64,000 nt of DNA from Saccharomonospora cyanea NA-134 (GTDB taxonomy: Bacteria; Actinomycetota; Actinomycetes; Mycobacteriales; Pseudonocardiaceae). The notes under the pieces are model-generated. The model made no database searches. It was not told the DNA's origin and worked only from the letters and a program-made list of their open reading frames with translations. The stretch covers positions 3,580,325-3,644,324 of the forward strand of contig NZ_CM001440.1 in assembly GCF_000244975.1 (NCBI RefSeq). The letters run 5' to 3'. Made by a program: the position numbers and the translations under genes. Below are positions 35,452 to 44,184 of this stretch, piece by piece (the stretch's first letter is position 1; each line of letters opens with the position of its first letter).

Positions 35452-36786
35452 TCAGGCCGTGGCGGGTTCCTTCACCGCTGGGGCGGACTCCGGGTCGTGC
35501 CGGCGCAGTGCGATCAGGACGACCGCGCAGATCGCGACCACCACGGCGGCACCGACGTAGAGCTGGGTCGCCGAGGCGCCCGCGTCCTTGAGCATCCCCG
35601 CGATGGTCGGGGACAGGATGGCGCCGATCCGGCCCATGCCGAGTGCCCAGCCCATGCCGACGCTGCGGATGTTGGCTGGATACAGCGGCGGCCCGACGGT
35701 GTACGCGCCGGCGATGCAGCCGTTGATCAGCGCGCCGACGAGGACGCCGATCCCGAACCCGAGCCACAGGATCGAGGTGCTCAGGATGAAGACGATCATC
35801 ATCGCGGCGGAGAGCAGCGAGAACCCGATCAGCACGACCCGCGGCGTACGCACCCGGGCGGCAACTCCGTAGAGCACCGAGCCGACGGTGCCGCCGATCG
35901 AGATCGCCATCCCGGCGGTGACCGCAGCGCTCTCCGAAAGCCCTTCCTCGACCAGCAGGGTGGGGGTCCAGCTGTTCACGAAGTAGAAGCCGAACATGAT
36001 GGTGATGAAGGTGATCCAGAGCAGGATCGTGGGGGTGAGCAGCTGCTTCAACCAGCCCGAGCTGGTCTGCCTGGTCCCCTCTCGAACGGAGGCCGCCTGG
36101 TCGAGGTCGGTCTGGCTGACGGAGTCCATCCCCATCCGCGCCAGGGTCCGGTTGATGTTCTCCAGCGCGCCCCGCGGACGACGCTGCTCGAGGAAGGCGA
36201 TCGACTCGGGCAGAAGCAGCGCGATGACGACCAGGGCGAGCAGGGTGCCGAAACCGCCTGCGTAGAAGACGATCCGCCAGTCACCGCCCACCGTGGCCTT
36301 CGCGACCACGCTCGCCACGGTCGCACCGATGCCGTACCCGGCGGTGTAGATGCCGATGGCAAGCCCGCGGTTCTTCGCGTTCGAGAACTCGCTGGCGATC
36401 ACGTTGGTGCTGGCCAGAATGCCACCCACGCCGATTCCGGTGAGGAGCCGGAAGAAGCCCATCACCGTCACTGACGGGGCCATCGCGGCGCCGAACATCC
36501 CGATCGTGCCGAGGGTGAGGCTGATCAGGATCAGCGGGCGACGCCCGATCAGGTCGGCGAAGGGCGCGAGCAGCATCGAACCCAGGGCCATTCCGATCAG
36601 GCCGACCGAGACCAGCAGCCCGAACTGGGAACCGTTCAGGCCGAACTCCTCGGTCACCGAGGGGCCGGTGAACGCGACCGCCATGACGTCGAAGCCGTCG
36701 AGACAGTTCATGAAGGTGCAGAGCGCGACGATCAACCATTGGTAGCCGGACATCCGTGCCGCGCCGATGCGTTCAGTGATGTTCAT
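35452..36786 (-). CDS. vanK: MFS transporter of the aromatic acid:H+ symporter family (VanK/PcaK-like)
   Basis: The 444-residue protein has twelve predicted membrane segments. The aromatic-acid symporter signature is present: an Asp pair in the first segment (CLDGFDVMAVAF) and the cytoplasmic loop FADLIGRRPLILISL, with a second copy of the motif in the C-terminal half. It lies 36 bp downstream of the reductase gene, in the order oxygenase-reductase-transporter known for vanABK in corynebacteria. It probably imports vanillate or a related methoxybenzoate. The specific substrate is inferred from neighbours. Confidence 0.85.
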   Translation of the reverse strand: MNITERIGAARMSGYQWLIVALCTFMNCLDGFDVMAVAFTGPSVTEEFGLNGSQFGLLVSVGLIGMALGSMLLAPFADLIGRRPLILISLTLGTIGMFGAAMAPSVTVMGFFRLLTGIGVGGILASTNVIASEFSNAKNRGLAIGIYTAGYGIGATVASVVAKATVGGDWRIVFYAGGFGTLLALVVIALLLPESIAFLEQRRPRGALENINRTLARMGMDSVSQTDLDQAASVREGTRQTSSGWLKQLLTPTILLWITFITIMFGFYFVNSWTPTLLVEEGLSESAAVTAGMAISIGGTVGSVLYGVAARVRTPRVVLIGFSLLSAAMMIVFILSTSILWLGFGIGVLVGALINGCIAGAYTVGPPLYPANIRSVGMGWALGMGRIGAILSPTIAGMLKDAGASATQLYVGAAVVVAICAVVLIALRRHDPESAPAVKEPATA

Positions 36787-36822
36787 GGAGGCGTCCAGAG
36801 GTGAGGGATCCGGTACGCCGGA

Positions 36823-37824
36823 TCAGGTGAGGTGGAGGGTGACGGTGGCGCGGTCGCCAGTGCTGCCGGCCACCGCGCGGGAGACGCAGAGACACAGGTT
36901 CGTGGAGCGCTGCTTCTGCGCTTCACTGAGGAAGACGTCGCGGTGGTCGATGGTGCCGTCCACCTCGACGACCTTGGCCAGGCAGAGGCCGCACTCGCCC
37001 TTGCGGCAGTCCGAGAGCGTGTCGATCCCAGCCGCGTTCAGGGCGTCCAGGATCGAGGTGTCGGGCGCGACCACGACCTCGCGGTCGAGCTGAGGAAGGC
37101 GCACCCGGAACTCCTCGGCGCCGAACCGGCCGCTGGAGCCGAAGGTCTCGAACCGCAGGTTGGTCTCCGGCAGCGCGTGCTCGGTCCAGCTCGACCTGAT
37201 CGCGTCCATCAGACCGATCGGACCGCACATGTAGAGCTCGGTCGCGGCCGCGTTCGGTGCCGCAGCGATGTCGCCGACCAGGTCGGGAACCGACAACGGC
37301 GTTCCTTCGTCGTCTACGTGGACGCGAATCCGGTCGCCGTGCTCGGCGCTGAGCTCGTCGAGGTACGCCATCACCCGGCGACTGCGGCCGACGAACACGA
37401 GCTCGTAGTCGGCCCCGCGGCGGCGCAGCGCCGACGCCATCGCGACCAGTGCGGTGACGCCGATGCCGCCGGCGACCAGGACGTAACGACCCGCGCCGAC
37501 CGCGAGCGGGAAGTTCTGCACCGGGCCGGTGACGGCGAGCTCGTCACCGATGGCCAGTGCGTGCATCGCCTCCGAACCACCCCGGGAGTTGGGCGAGAGC
37601 TGCACGCTGAGTGTGAGCCGGCGTCCGCCGTCCTCGGACCGGACGACGGAGTAGGAGCGGAGCTGCCGTCTGCCGTGGACGCGCAGCTCGACGTCGACGT
37701 GCGTACCGGGGGCCGCATGCTCGGGGTGCTCGACCTCCAGCACGATCCGGCGGACGCCGTCCGCCACGTGGTCGGCCTCGACGACCTTCCCGCGCTGCCA
37801 GCGGGACTGGGACTGGACCGCCAT
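36823..37824 (-). CDS. vanB: Vanillate O-demethylase-type oxidoreductase (FMN/NAD and 2Fe-2S)
   Basis: The 333-residue protein is a phthalate dioxygenase reductase-type electron donor. An FMN/FAD-binding beta barrel (residues ~15-105, with LRSYSVVRS) and an NAD-binding domain (YVLVAGGIGVTALVAMA, LYMCGPIGLM) precede a C-terminal plant-type [2Fe-2S] ferredoxin domain with CRKGECGLC and a last Cys in TNLCLCVS. It passes electrons from NADH to the Rieske oxygenase encoded just upstream, whose stop overlaps its ATG by 4 bases. The frame continues upstream in the oxygenase region, but that part is an antiphase shadow. Confidence 0.9.
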   Translation of the reverse strand: MAVQSQSRWQRGKVVEADHVADGVRRIVLEVEHPEHAAPGTHVDVELRVHGRRQLRSYSVVRSEDGGRRLTLSVQLSPNSRGGSEAMHALAIGDELAVTGPVQNFPLAVGAGRYVLVAGGIGVTALVAMASALRRRGADYELVFVGRSRRVMAYLDELSAEHGDRIRVHVDDEGTPLSVPDLVGDIAAAPNAAATELYMCGPIGLMDAIRSSWTEHALPETNLRFETFGSSGRFGAEEFRVRLPQLDREVVVAPDTSILDALNAAGIDTLSDCRKGECGLCLAKVVEVDGTIDHRDVFLSEAQKQRSTNLCLCVSRAVAGSTGDRATVTLHLT

Positions 37825-38957
37825 CAGGCACCCCGCCCGACCGCGGGAGCCGCTGACGGCCGCCCCTCGGCTGCCAGCATCCGCTCCAGGATCCGACGCA
37901 CCCACATCCCGCCGGTGTCGATGTTGAGACTGTAGAACTCGTGCTCGGGGTTGGCGTCGATCGCACTCTGCTGGGCACGCAGCATGTCCTCGTCCTCGGC
38001 GAAGACACCGTGCACGCTTTGCCGCAGCTGGGTGGTGATGGTCTGGCTGTCCAGGCGGTAGTTGCGCATGAACGCCCAGAAGTAGTGGCAGCTGCGGTGT
38101 GTCTCGGGGGTGATCGTGTTCATCACGTAACCGTTGACGCCCTGGCTGCGGTCGCCCTCGGGTGCGCCGGTGCCCGCCTTGGCGACTCCCACGTCGATGC
38201 AGATCGTGCTCGGCGCTTCGAACCTGATGATCTGCCAGCGATCGACCTTGCCCTCGAAGCCCGGGAACTTGTCGCGCATGTTCTTCAACCAGAACGGCGG
38301 CGCGTCGATGTCGCGCATCCACCGGGTGACGGTGACGGTGTTGCCCTCGTGGACCACGTCGAACTCGGCCTCGGAGAGCTCCTCCTGGCCGATGCTCGAG
38401 GCGTGCACGAACTCCTCGTGGGTGAGGTCCATCAGGTTGTCGAGCACCAGCTGGTAGTTGCAGTCGGCGTGGATGGTCTCGCCGTCACCGGCCCAGGCCG
38501 GGTCGTCCATCTGGTGCATGTCGGGCACGGCGGCCGGATCGGCCAGGTCGGGCTCGCCCACCCACACCCAGACGTACCGGTAGCGCTCGACGACGGGATA
38601 GGCGGGAACCATCGCACTCGGGTTGATCGTCTCCTGCGCGGGCATGCCGGTGCAGCGACCGGTCGAGTTGTAGCGCAGGCCGTGGTAGGGGCACTGCAGC
38701 TCGTCGCCGAGGATCTTGCCCTTCGACAGCGGTGCGAGCCGGTGCCAGCAGGCGTCCGCGAGCGCGACGGCTCGGCCCTCGGTGTTGCGCCACAACGCCA
38801 GCGGCACTCCGGCGACGGTGCGTGCCAGCGGCTTCTTGGTGGTGACCTCGTGGTCCCAGGCCGCGACGTACCAGGCGTTGCGGGGGTGGTTGAAGATCTT
38901 CGCGGCGGCGGTGGTCGGTGCGGCGGCCTCCACCGGTGGAGGGGTGGTCAGGGTCAT
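37824..38957 (-). CDS. vanA: Vanillate O-demethylase-type Rieske oxygenase
   Basis: From the ATG at 38957 the 377-residue protein has a Rieske centre, CWH followed 17 residues later by CPYHG, and the mononuclear iron site in DNLMDLTHEEFVHA. These VanA-like monooxygenases demethylate methoxybenzoates such as vanillate, releasing formaldehyde. The length is close to corynebacterial VanA. The gene is first in an operon with the reductase and transporter and is divergent from a PadR-type repressor, matching the vanABK/vanR organisation. Related enzymes act on dicamba or other aryl ethers, so the substrate should be tested. Confidence 0.87.
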   Translation of the reverse strand: MTLTTPPPVEAAAPTTAAAKIFNHPRNAWYVAAWDHEVTTKKPLARTVAGVPLALWRNTEGRAVALADACWHRLAPLSKGKILGDELQCPYHGLRYNSTGRCTGMPAQETINPSAMVPAYPVVERYRYVWVWVGEPDLADPAAVPDMHQMDDPAWAGDGETIHADCNYQLVLDNLMDLTHEEFVHASSIGQEELSEAEFDVVHEGNTVTVTRWMRDIDAPPFWLKNMRDKFPGFEGKVDRWQIIRFEAPSTICIDVGVAKAGTGAPEGDRSQGVNGYVMNTITPETHRSCHYFWAFMRNYRLDSQTITTQLRQSVHGVFAEDEDMLRAQQSAIDANPEHEFYSLNIDTGGMWVRRILERMLAAEGRPSAAPAVGRGA

Positions 38958-39004
38958 GGGACGACTCCCTATGGAGAGAGGTATCTGTAACGTGAGCCAC
39001 AAGC

Positions 39005-39025
39005 TATCTATGGATATAGTTAGTT
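39005..39025. promoter_or_regulatory. Probable VanR (PadR) operator
   Basis: Between the divergent vanA-like and PadR genes, TATC-TATG-GATA (39005-39016) forms a short palindrome. Next to it, the minus strand reads AACTAACTA (39025-39017), the same as the first half of the operator I recall for corynebacterial VanR. Only this half-site match is clear. Confidence 0.6.
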
Positions 39026-39066
39026 GGCAAGAGCGGATAGCGTGACCGGTCCGGAGGGGAGGGACC

Positions 39067-39651
39067 TTGTCGCTGCGATATGCGCTGATCGCGCTGTTGA
39101 CCGGTCGCCCGATGACCGGGTACGACATCTCGAAGAGCTTCAGCCGCTCGGTCGCGCACGTCTGGCACGCCCCGGACTCGCAGATCTACCCCGAGCTCAA
39201 CCGGATGGAGCGCGACGGACTGCTCGACTCCGTCGAGGTGCCCTGGGGAAAGAAGGGGACCAAGAAGGAGTACCACGTCACCGACGCGGGGCTCGCCGAC
39301 TTCCGGAAGTGGATGGAAGCACCGCTGGTACCGCAGCGGCAGCGGGACCCCACCTACCTGAAGGCGGCGTACTTCGACTTCGCCGACCCCGAGGCGGTGC
39401 GCGAGCAGCTGCGACAACAGCAGGCGTACTGGGAAGAACACCTGGCGATGCTCGAGAGAACCCGGGCGACCCTCGTCGACCGCAGCCACCCCACCCTGGC
39501 GGCGAGGATCGCCAAGCTGAACGAGCGCGAGGCCGAGCTGGCCGTCCGTTACAAGATCTACGCCTACGACGGGCTGATCGCCCGCGCTCGCACCGAACTG
39601 GCGTGGATCGAGGACGGCTTCGCGCTGGTCGACGAGCTGTACGGCTCCTGA
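39067..39651 (+). CDS. vanR: PadR-family transcriptional regulator (VanR-like)
   Basis: The 194-residue protein starts at a TTG preceded by a strong GGAGGGGAGGGA. It has a PadR winged helix (LRYALIALLTGRPMTGYDIS, IYPELNRMERDGLLDS, KKEYHVTDAGLADFRKWM) and a C-terminal helical dimerisation domain with YLKAAYFDFADPEAVREQL. In corynebacteria VanR is a PadR-type repressor of vanABK released by vanillate. The divergent position, 109 bp from the vanA-like gene, and the half-site in the shared promoter support the same role here. Confidence 0.88.
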   Translation: MSLRYALIALLTGRPMTGYDISKSFSRSVAHVWHAPDSQIYPELNRMERDGLLDSVEVPWGKKGTKKEYHVTDAGLADFRKWMEAPLVPQRQRDPTYLKAAYFDFADPEAVREQLRQQQAYWEEHLAMLERTRATLVDRSHPTLAARIAKLNEREAELAVRYKIYAYDGLIARARTELAWIEDGFALVDELYGS

Positions 39652-40198
39652 GCGGGATTCCCCGTTCGTCCGGAGGCTTCCAAGACTGGTCCGATCCCGT
39701 GCGGACCGAGGAAGGAAGTCGCTGTGGCAGCACCCGCATGCGGCGGAACCGCGTGGTGGCACTCGATGTAGCCCACCCCGCGGTCGCCGTGGACCTTGCC
39801 GAAATCGAGATCACGGACCTCGCACACCGACCGATGGTGCGTCCTGAGGAACTCCTCGATCTCGCGCCTCCGTAGCTCCGGCTTGCGCTCCCGGGCCAGG
39901 TGACGTCTCTCGAGCAACGACGAGGTGGACGGGCCTGGAATGCTCCCGATTACTGAGCAGCGGGTTCGATTCTTGCTCGAAGTCATCGAGAAGGTGGATC
40001 CCGTGACCATCTCCCAAGAACTCGAGAGCTTGAGTGTTTCCTGTCTGAAGTGGCCGGCGAACAGCTACTGGAGCGCAATACTCCGGGACACCTCGGGTAT
40101 GCAGCGAGGGTGGTGACGACCAAAACCCTCGGCACCGAGGGGACCTCCCTCAGTCAACAGGCGCCGGTCGTACCTGATGGACATACGCGCGTCCGCCC
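39652..40198. other. Region with a decayed gene and no intact coding sequence
   Basis: About 550 bp between the PadR gene and the terminator of the sugar operon. It contains the HNH endonuclease remnant described separately. A 63-codon plus-strand frame near 39925-40116 has no recognisable feature. No insertion sequence or repeat explains the decay. Confidence 0.5.
39735..39920 (-). pseudogene. Remnant of an HNH endonuclease gene
   Basis: A minus-strand frame reads RRREIEEFLRTHHRS, then SVCEVRDLDFGKVHGDRGVG, then YIECHHAVPPHAG. This is the core of an HNH nuclease of the restriction-like type (normally C-x2-C-x-FDF...GYIEVHHxxPL). The second zinc-binding Cys of the first pair is Arg, the second Cys pair is missing, and the frame soon reads nonsense on both sides. 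Only ~60 codons are recognisable, so the gene is a relic. Basis: motif match by eye. Confidence 0.6.
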
Positions 40199-40221
40199 GT
40201 GCGCGTGTGCCGCACGCGCAC
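40199..40221 (-). terminator. Hairpin terminator of the sugar-utilisation operon
   Basis: A perfect 9-bp stem GTGCGCGTG/CACGCGCAC with a 5-nt loop lies 34 bp downstream of the last gene of the operon. There is no T-run. Confidence 0.5.
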
Positions 40222-40254
40222 TTCCCCGGCCACGGCGATCCCGCCCGCACCACA

Positions 40255-41247
40255 CTACGGCACGGCCAGGCTCACCGGTTGTCCCTCGGCGGCCGACCGG
40301 TAGGCGGCCAACGCCACCCTCGTCGCCGCCAGCCCGTCCTCACCGGTGACCGACGGCGTGCGGCGGTGATGGACCGCGTCGAGGAACTCGTCGATCATGC
40401 CCTGGTTGGCGTCGGATCCCCACATCGGTCGGGTGATCCCCTGAGAGCCACCGTGGACGGTGAGGTACTGGCTGAACGCGTCGACGGCGATGGTGCCGTG
40501 CTCCCCCACCAGTTCCAGAGTGAGCCCACCCCACGTGGGGTAGGTCTCGGGGCGGCTCCAGCTGGAGTCGATGGTCGCGAACACACCGTCGGCGTAGCCG
40601 AGCATCACCAGCCCACCCGTCTCGACGGTGACGGTGTCGCGGTGGAGGACCCGGTTGGTCGCCGCGTACACCTCCACCGGGTCCTCGCCGAGGTACCAGC
40701 GCAGGATGTCGGCGAGATGCACCGTGTGGTCCATGATCGCGCCGCCACCGGCCAGTACGGGGTCGGCGAACCAAGCGCCGTGCCGCGCGGGCAGCACGCT
40801 CTGGTTCGTGCCGGTGCACGCGTGGAGGCGGCCGAACGCTCCGTCGGCGAGGAGCGCGGCGCACTCCCGTATCGGCGGGCTGAAGCGCATCGGGAACGCC
40901 GTCATCAACGGCACGCCCGCGCTCGCGCACGCCTCGACGATGGCGCGCGCGTCCTCCTCGGTCGTGGCCAGCGGCTTCTCGCACAGCACGGCGACCCCGG
41001 CGGCCGCTGCCTGCTCCACGAGGCGGCGGTGATGCACGGTCTCGGAACAGACGACGACCGCGTCCGCCCCGGCGTCCAACAGTTGCTCCGGCGAGGAGAA
41101 CCACGGCACCGAGTGCGCGCTCGCCCAACGGCGGCCGCGTTCGACGTCGTCGTCGGCGACCCCGATCACCTCGGCACCGGCGCGTCGGACGTTGTCCACA
41201 TAGGCGTCGACGTGGATGTGAGCGGTGGACAGGAACCCGATTCTCAT
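40255..41247 (-). CDS. Gfo/Idh/MocA-family oxidoreductase
   Basis: From the ATG at 41247 the 330-residue protein has an N-terminal NAD(P)-binding Rossmann domain (RIGFLSTAHIHVDAYVD) in which the usual GxGxxG is altered to STAHIH. It also has the family signature CEKPLATTEEDA (catalytic Lys) and a C-terminal domain with GGGAIMDHTVHLADILRWYL, where an Asp-x-x-x-His pair forms the active site. Such enzymes oxidise or reduce sugars, often at C3. It is the last of six co-directional genes and overlaps the preceding oxidoreductase by 4 bases. The two enzymes may work in sequence on 3-keto sugars produced outside the cell; that link is inference. Confidence 0.88.
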   Translation of the reverse strand: MRIGFLSTAHIHVDAYVDNVRRAGAEVIGVADDDVERGRRWASAHSVPWFSSPEQLLDAGADAVVVCSETVHHRRLVEQAAAAGVAVLCEKPLATTEEDARAIVEACASAGVPLMTAFPMRFSPPIRECAALLADGAFGRLHACTGTNQSVLPARHGAWFADPVLAGGGAIMDHTVHLADILRWYLGEDPVEVYAATNRVLHRDTVTVETGGLVMLGYADGVFATIDSSWSRPETYPTWGGLTLELVGEHGTIAVDAFSQYLTVHGGSQGITRPMWGSDANQGMIDEFLDAVHHRRTPSVTGEDGLAATRVALAAYRSAAEGQPVSLAVP

Positions 41248-42248
41248 GCGATTACCTCCACGTCCGTGGTGCGACCGGTCGTGAGCGACCGCCCGACCGC
41301 ATCCGCGATCCGTACCGCGGCCAGCGCGTCCTCGGCGGTGACGATCGGCTTCGCCTCGCCCCTGAGGACGCCGAGGAAATGGCGTAGCTGGGCGGTGTAC
41401 GGCGACTCGGCGAGTGGGCTGGACGGCAACGGCATCTCCCCGGCCCGCGCGCCGGCTCGCAGGGTCGGGCGTACCGGCGCGCTGCGGTCGGAGTCGAACT
41501 CGAGGAGGCCGTGGGTTCCGGCGATCTCCGCCCGGGTGCGGAACGTCGGTGGTGGGTGAGCCCACGAGGCCTCGACATGGCTGAGTGCGCCTGACGAGTG
41601 TCGCAGGATGGCCACGACGTGGTCGGTGTCGAGGTCCGGCCGGGCGGCTCGCACACTGCGTGCGTGCACGTTCACGACGTCACCGGCGACCCAGCGGGCG
41701 TAGTCGAGGTCGTGCACCATCAGGTCGAAGTGGAGACCGCCCGAGCGCGCCTCGTCGAAGTACCAGTCGTCGGCGGGCTTCTGGGGCCGGAACGTCGCTC
41801 GCGTCAACCGGATCACCGCGGGTTCGCCGATCTCCCCCGCGTCGACCGTGGCCTTCGCCGCCGCGTACTCGGGGAAGAACCGCACGACGTGAGCGGGCAG
41901 GAGCGGCACCCCGGCCTCCCGGCAGGCCGCGATCATGTCGGCGGCCAGGGCTGGGGTGCGGGCCAACGGTTTCTCGCACACCACGGCACGTCCGGCCCGT
42001 GCGGCGCGGACGGTGATCTCGTGGTGTAGGTCGGTGGGAACGCAGATGTCGACGAGGTCGACCCGGCCGAGAAGTTCGTCGAGATCGGTGCACGCGTGCA
42101 TGCCGTAGTCGTGGGCCAACCGCATGGGCGGGTGTTCGGGGCGAGCCATGATCGCGGTGAGCCGGGCGCCGGGGCAGGCGGCCCACGCCGCCGCGTGCAC
42201 CGAGCCCATGAAACCCGCGCCGACGATGCCGATCCGTGTCTGATTCAC
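41244..42248 (-). CDS. Gfo/Idh/MocA-family oxidoreductase
   Basis: From the GTG at 42248 (GGAG upstream) the 334-residue protein has the full cofactor loop RIGIVGAGFMGSVHAAAWA, the signature CEKPLARTPALAADM with the catalytic Lys, and the C-terminal catalytic pattern SGGLHFDLMVHDLDYARWVA. These are inositol/glucose-type dehydrogenases, which interconvert sugars and keto-sugars with tightly bound NAD(P). Its start overlaps the stop of the sugar permease gene, tying it to the ABC importer. Substrate unknown; a keto-glycoside or inositol-like compound is plausible. Confidence 0.9.
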   Translation of the reverse strand: MNQTRIGIVGAGFMGSVHAAAWAACPGARLTAIMARPEHPPMRLAHDYGMHACTDLDELLGRVDLVDICVPTDLHHEITVRAARAGRAVVCEKPLARTPALAADMIAACREAGVPLLPAHVVRFFPEYAAAKATVDAGEIGEPAVIRLTRATFRPQKPADDWYFDEARSGGLHFDLMVHDLDYARWVAGDVVNVHARSVRAARPDLDTDHVVAILRHSSGALSHVEASWAHPPPTFRTRAEIAGTHGLLEFDSDRSAPVRPTLRAGARAGEMPLPSSPLAESPYTAQLRHFLGVLRGEAKPIVTAEDALAAVRIADAVGRSLTTGRTTDVEVIA

Positions 42249-43129
42249 TTGATCGCTCCTGATGTCAGACCGCGGACGAACTGCCGCGAGAAGATGATGA
42301 AGAGAGCCAGCATCGGCAGGGCCGCCAAGGCCAGCACCGCGAGAACCGCGTTCCAGTCGGTGACGAACTGCCCGAGGAACAGTTGTGTGCCGAGGGTGAC
42401 CGTGCGGACGCTCTCGGCGGGCGTGAGGATCAGGGGGAACCAGAGGTCGTTCCAGATCGGCAGCATCGTGTACACGCCGATGGCCGCCAGGCCCGGTCGC
42501 ACGAGCGGGAGAACGAGGGAATAGACCCGGTACTCGCTGGCCCCGTCGATCCGGGCGGCGTCCTTCAACTCGTCGGGCACCTGCTTGAAGAACGCCGTCA
42601 GGACGAACACGGCCAGCGGTAGCCCCATCGCGGTGTAGACCAGAACGAGGCCGGCGAGCGAGTTCACCAGGCTCAGATCGACCATGAGGTCGAGAATCCC
42701 CACCGTTCCGAGCCGGATCGGGATCATGATCCCCACCGCCATGTACAGGGCGAGTGCGGTGAGGCCCGCGAAGCGGTACTCGGCCAGCGCGAAGGCCAGC
42801 ATCGACCCCAGCAGCAGCACCAGGAACACCGTGCTGACGGTGACGATGAAGCTGTTGAGGAAGTACAGCTCGAAGTCGGCCCTGGCGAACACCGTCTCGA
42901 AGCCGCTGAGGTCGAACGTGTCGGGCGTCGGGAGGGCGAACGGCTCTTCGAAGATGGCTTGGCGGGACTTGAACGCGTTCATGACGATCAGCGCGATCGG
43001 CGCGCACGCCACGGCGACGTAGGCGAGCAGGATGACGTGCGGGACGAGGGTGCCGACCCGCGTTCGCCACGGGCGGCGCCTTCTCGGCGGCCGGATGACA
43101 CCGGAGTCCGGGATGCTCACAGCGGTCAC
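42245..43129 (-). CDS. Carbohydrate ABC transporter permease (MalG type)
   Basis: The 294-residue protein has six membrane segments. The EAA loop that contacts the ATPase is in DELKDAARIDGASEYRVYSL, followed by PLVRPGL. This is the MalG-type permease of a CUT1-like sugar importer. It lies 10 bp after the MalF-type permease gene and overlaps the downstream oxidoreductase by 4 bases. No ATPase gene is present in the locus; actinobacterial CUT1 importers commonly share a distant MsiK-type ATPase. Confidence 0.92.
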   Translation of the reverse strand: MTAVSIPDSGVIRPPRRRRPWRTRVGTLVPHVILLAYVAVACAPIALIVMNAFKSRQAIFEEPFALPTPDTFDLSGFETVFARADFELYFLNSFIVTVSTVFLVLLLGSMLAFALAEYRFAGLTALALYMAVGIMIPIRLGTVGILDLMVDLSLVNSLAGLVLVYTAMGLPLAVFVLTAFFKQVPDELKDAARIDGASEYRVYSLVLPLVRPGLAAIGVYTMLPIWNDLWFPLILTPAESVRTVTLGTQLFLGQFVTDWNAVLAVLALAALPMLALFIIFSRQFVRGLTSGAIK

Positions 43130-43139
43130 GTCCGTCTCC

Positions 43140-44117
43140 TCACAGTTGGTAGCTCTCGACGCGCCGCTGCCAGCCGAAGAAGTACAGGAGGACGCCCGCC
43201 ATGATGAGGAGGAACATCATCGTGGCGACCGTGGCGCCCATGCTGCTGGAGCCTTGCTGCAGCTGGAATCCGAAGAAGGTGCGGAAGAAGAGCGTGCCCA
43301 TGATGTCCGAGGCGAAGTCGGGGCCGGCCAGGGCGCCCTTGACCGTGTAGATCAGGTCGAACGCGTTCAGGTTGGCGACGTAGGTGATGACGGAGACGAT
43401 CCCGACGGTGGGCAGGATCAGCGGGAACTTCACCCGCCAGAACGTCGTCCAGGCGTTGGCGCCGTCGATGGTCGCCGCCTCGACGAGGTCGTCCGGGATG
43501 CTGACGAGAACCGCGTAGAACAGCAGCATCGGGATGCCGATGTACTGCCAGACCGACATCAGGGCAAGGGTGATCAACGCGGTGCTCGACTGACCGAGCA
43601 GCGGCGTGTCGACGAAGCCCCACACCGGGCTGAGGATGAGCTGCCAGACGAATCCGACGATGACCACGGAGAGCGTCGTCGGGATGAACAGCAGCGTGCG
43701 GTAGGTCGCGCGTCCCCGCAGCTTGGGCGCGGCCAGCAACGCCGCCAGTAGCAGGCCGATCGGGTTCTGCACCACGAAGTGCACGGCGAAGAACAGCAGG
43801 TTGTTCCACACCGCGTTCCAGAAGGCTCCGGCGAGCAGGTCGTCGGAGAGCAGCCGGACGAAGTTGTCGAGTCCGACGAACGTCTGCACGCCGTCGCGCG
43901 ACGCGAACATGCTGAGCCGCAGTGAGTCGAGCAACGGGTAGACCATGAACACGGTGTAGATCACCACGGCCGGCGCGATGAAGACGACGAGGTGGGTGCG
44001 AAACCGACGTCGACGGTGCCGGGCGAGGGGGCCCGGTCTCGGCCCGGTCGCGGCGCTCGCAGTCGTGGTCGGATCACCGGTCTCGCCGGGCGGCTTCGAG
44101 ATCAGAGGTCGGCTCAT
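43140..44117 (-). CDS. Carbohydrate ABC transporter permease (MalF type)
   Basis: From the ATG at 44117 the 325-residue protein has a basic N-terminal tail of ~40 residues and six membrane segments, with the EAA loop in DDLVEAATIDGANAWTTFWR. This is the MalF-type partner. It lies between the solute-binding lipoprotein gene (67 bp upstream) and the MalG-type permease gene (10 bp downstream). Together they form a disaccharide- or oligosaccharide-type importer, with the ATPase encoded elsewhere. Confidence 0.92.
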   Translation of the reverse strand: MSRPLISKPPGETGDPTTTASAATGPRPGPLARHRRRRFRTHLVVFIAPAVVIYTVFMVYPLLDSLRLSMFASRDGVQTFVGLDNFVRLLSDDLLAGAFWNAVWNNLLFFAVHFVVQNPIGLLLAALLAAPKLRGRATYRTLLFIPTTLSVVIVGFVWQLILSPVWGFVDTPLLGQSSTALITLALMSVWQYIGIPMLLFYAVLVSIPDDLVEAATIDGANAWTTFWRVKFPLILPTVGIVSVITYVANLNAFDLIYTVKGALAGPDFASDIMGTLFFRTFFGFQLQQGSSSMGATVATMMFLLIMAGVLLYFFGWQRRVESYQL

Positions 44118-44184
44118 GTGTTCCTCCAACGGGACGGTCGGTGTGGAGCGCGCTGTGCGCGATCGCCCCACACCGGGCCGACGA

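Noticed and set aside
35296-36474. 392-codon open frame antisense to the vanK-like transporter
   Set aside because: Shadow of a twelve-segment transporter; Asp/Gly/His-rich with no hydrophobic segments or domain.
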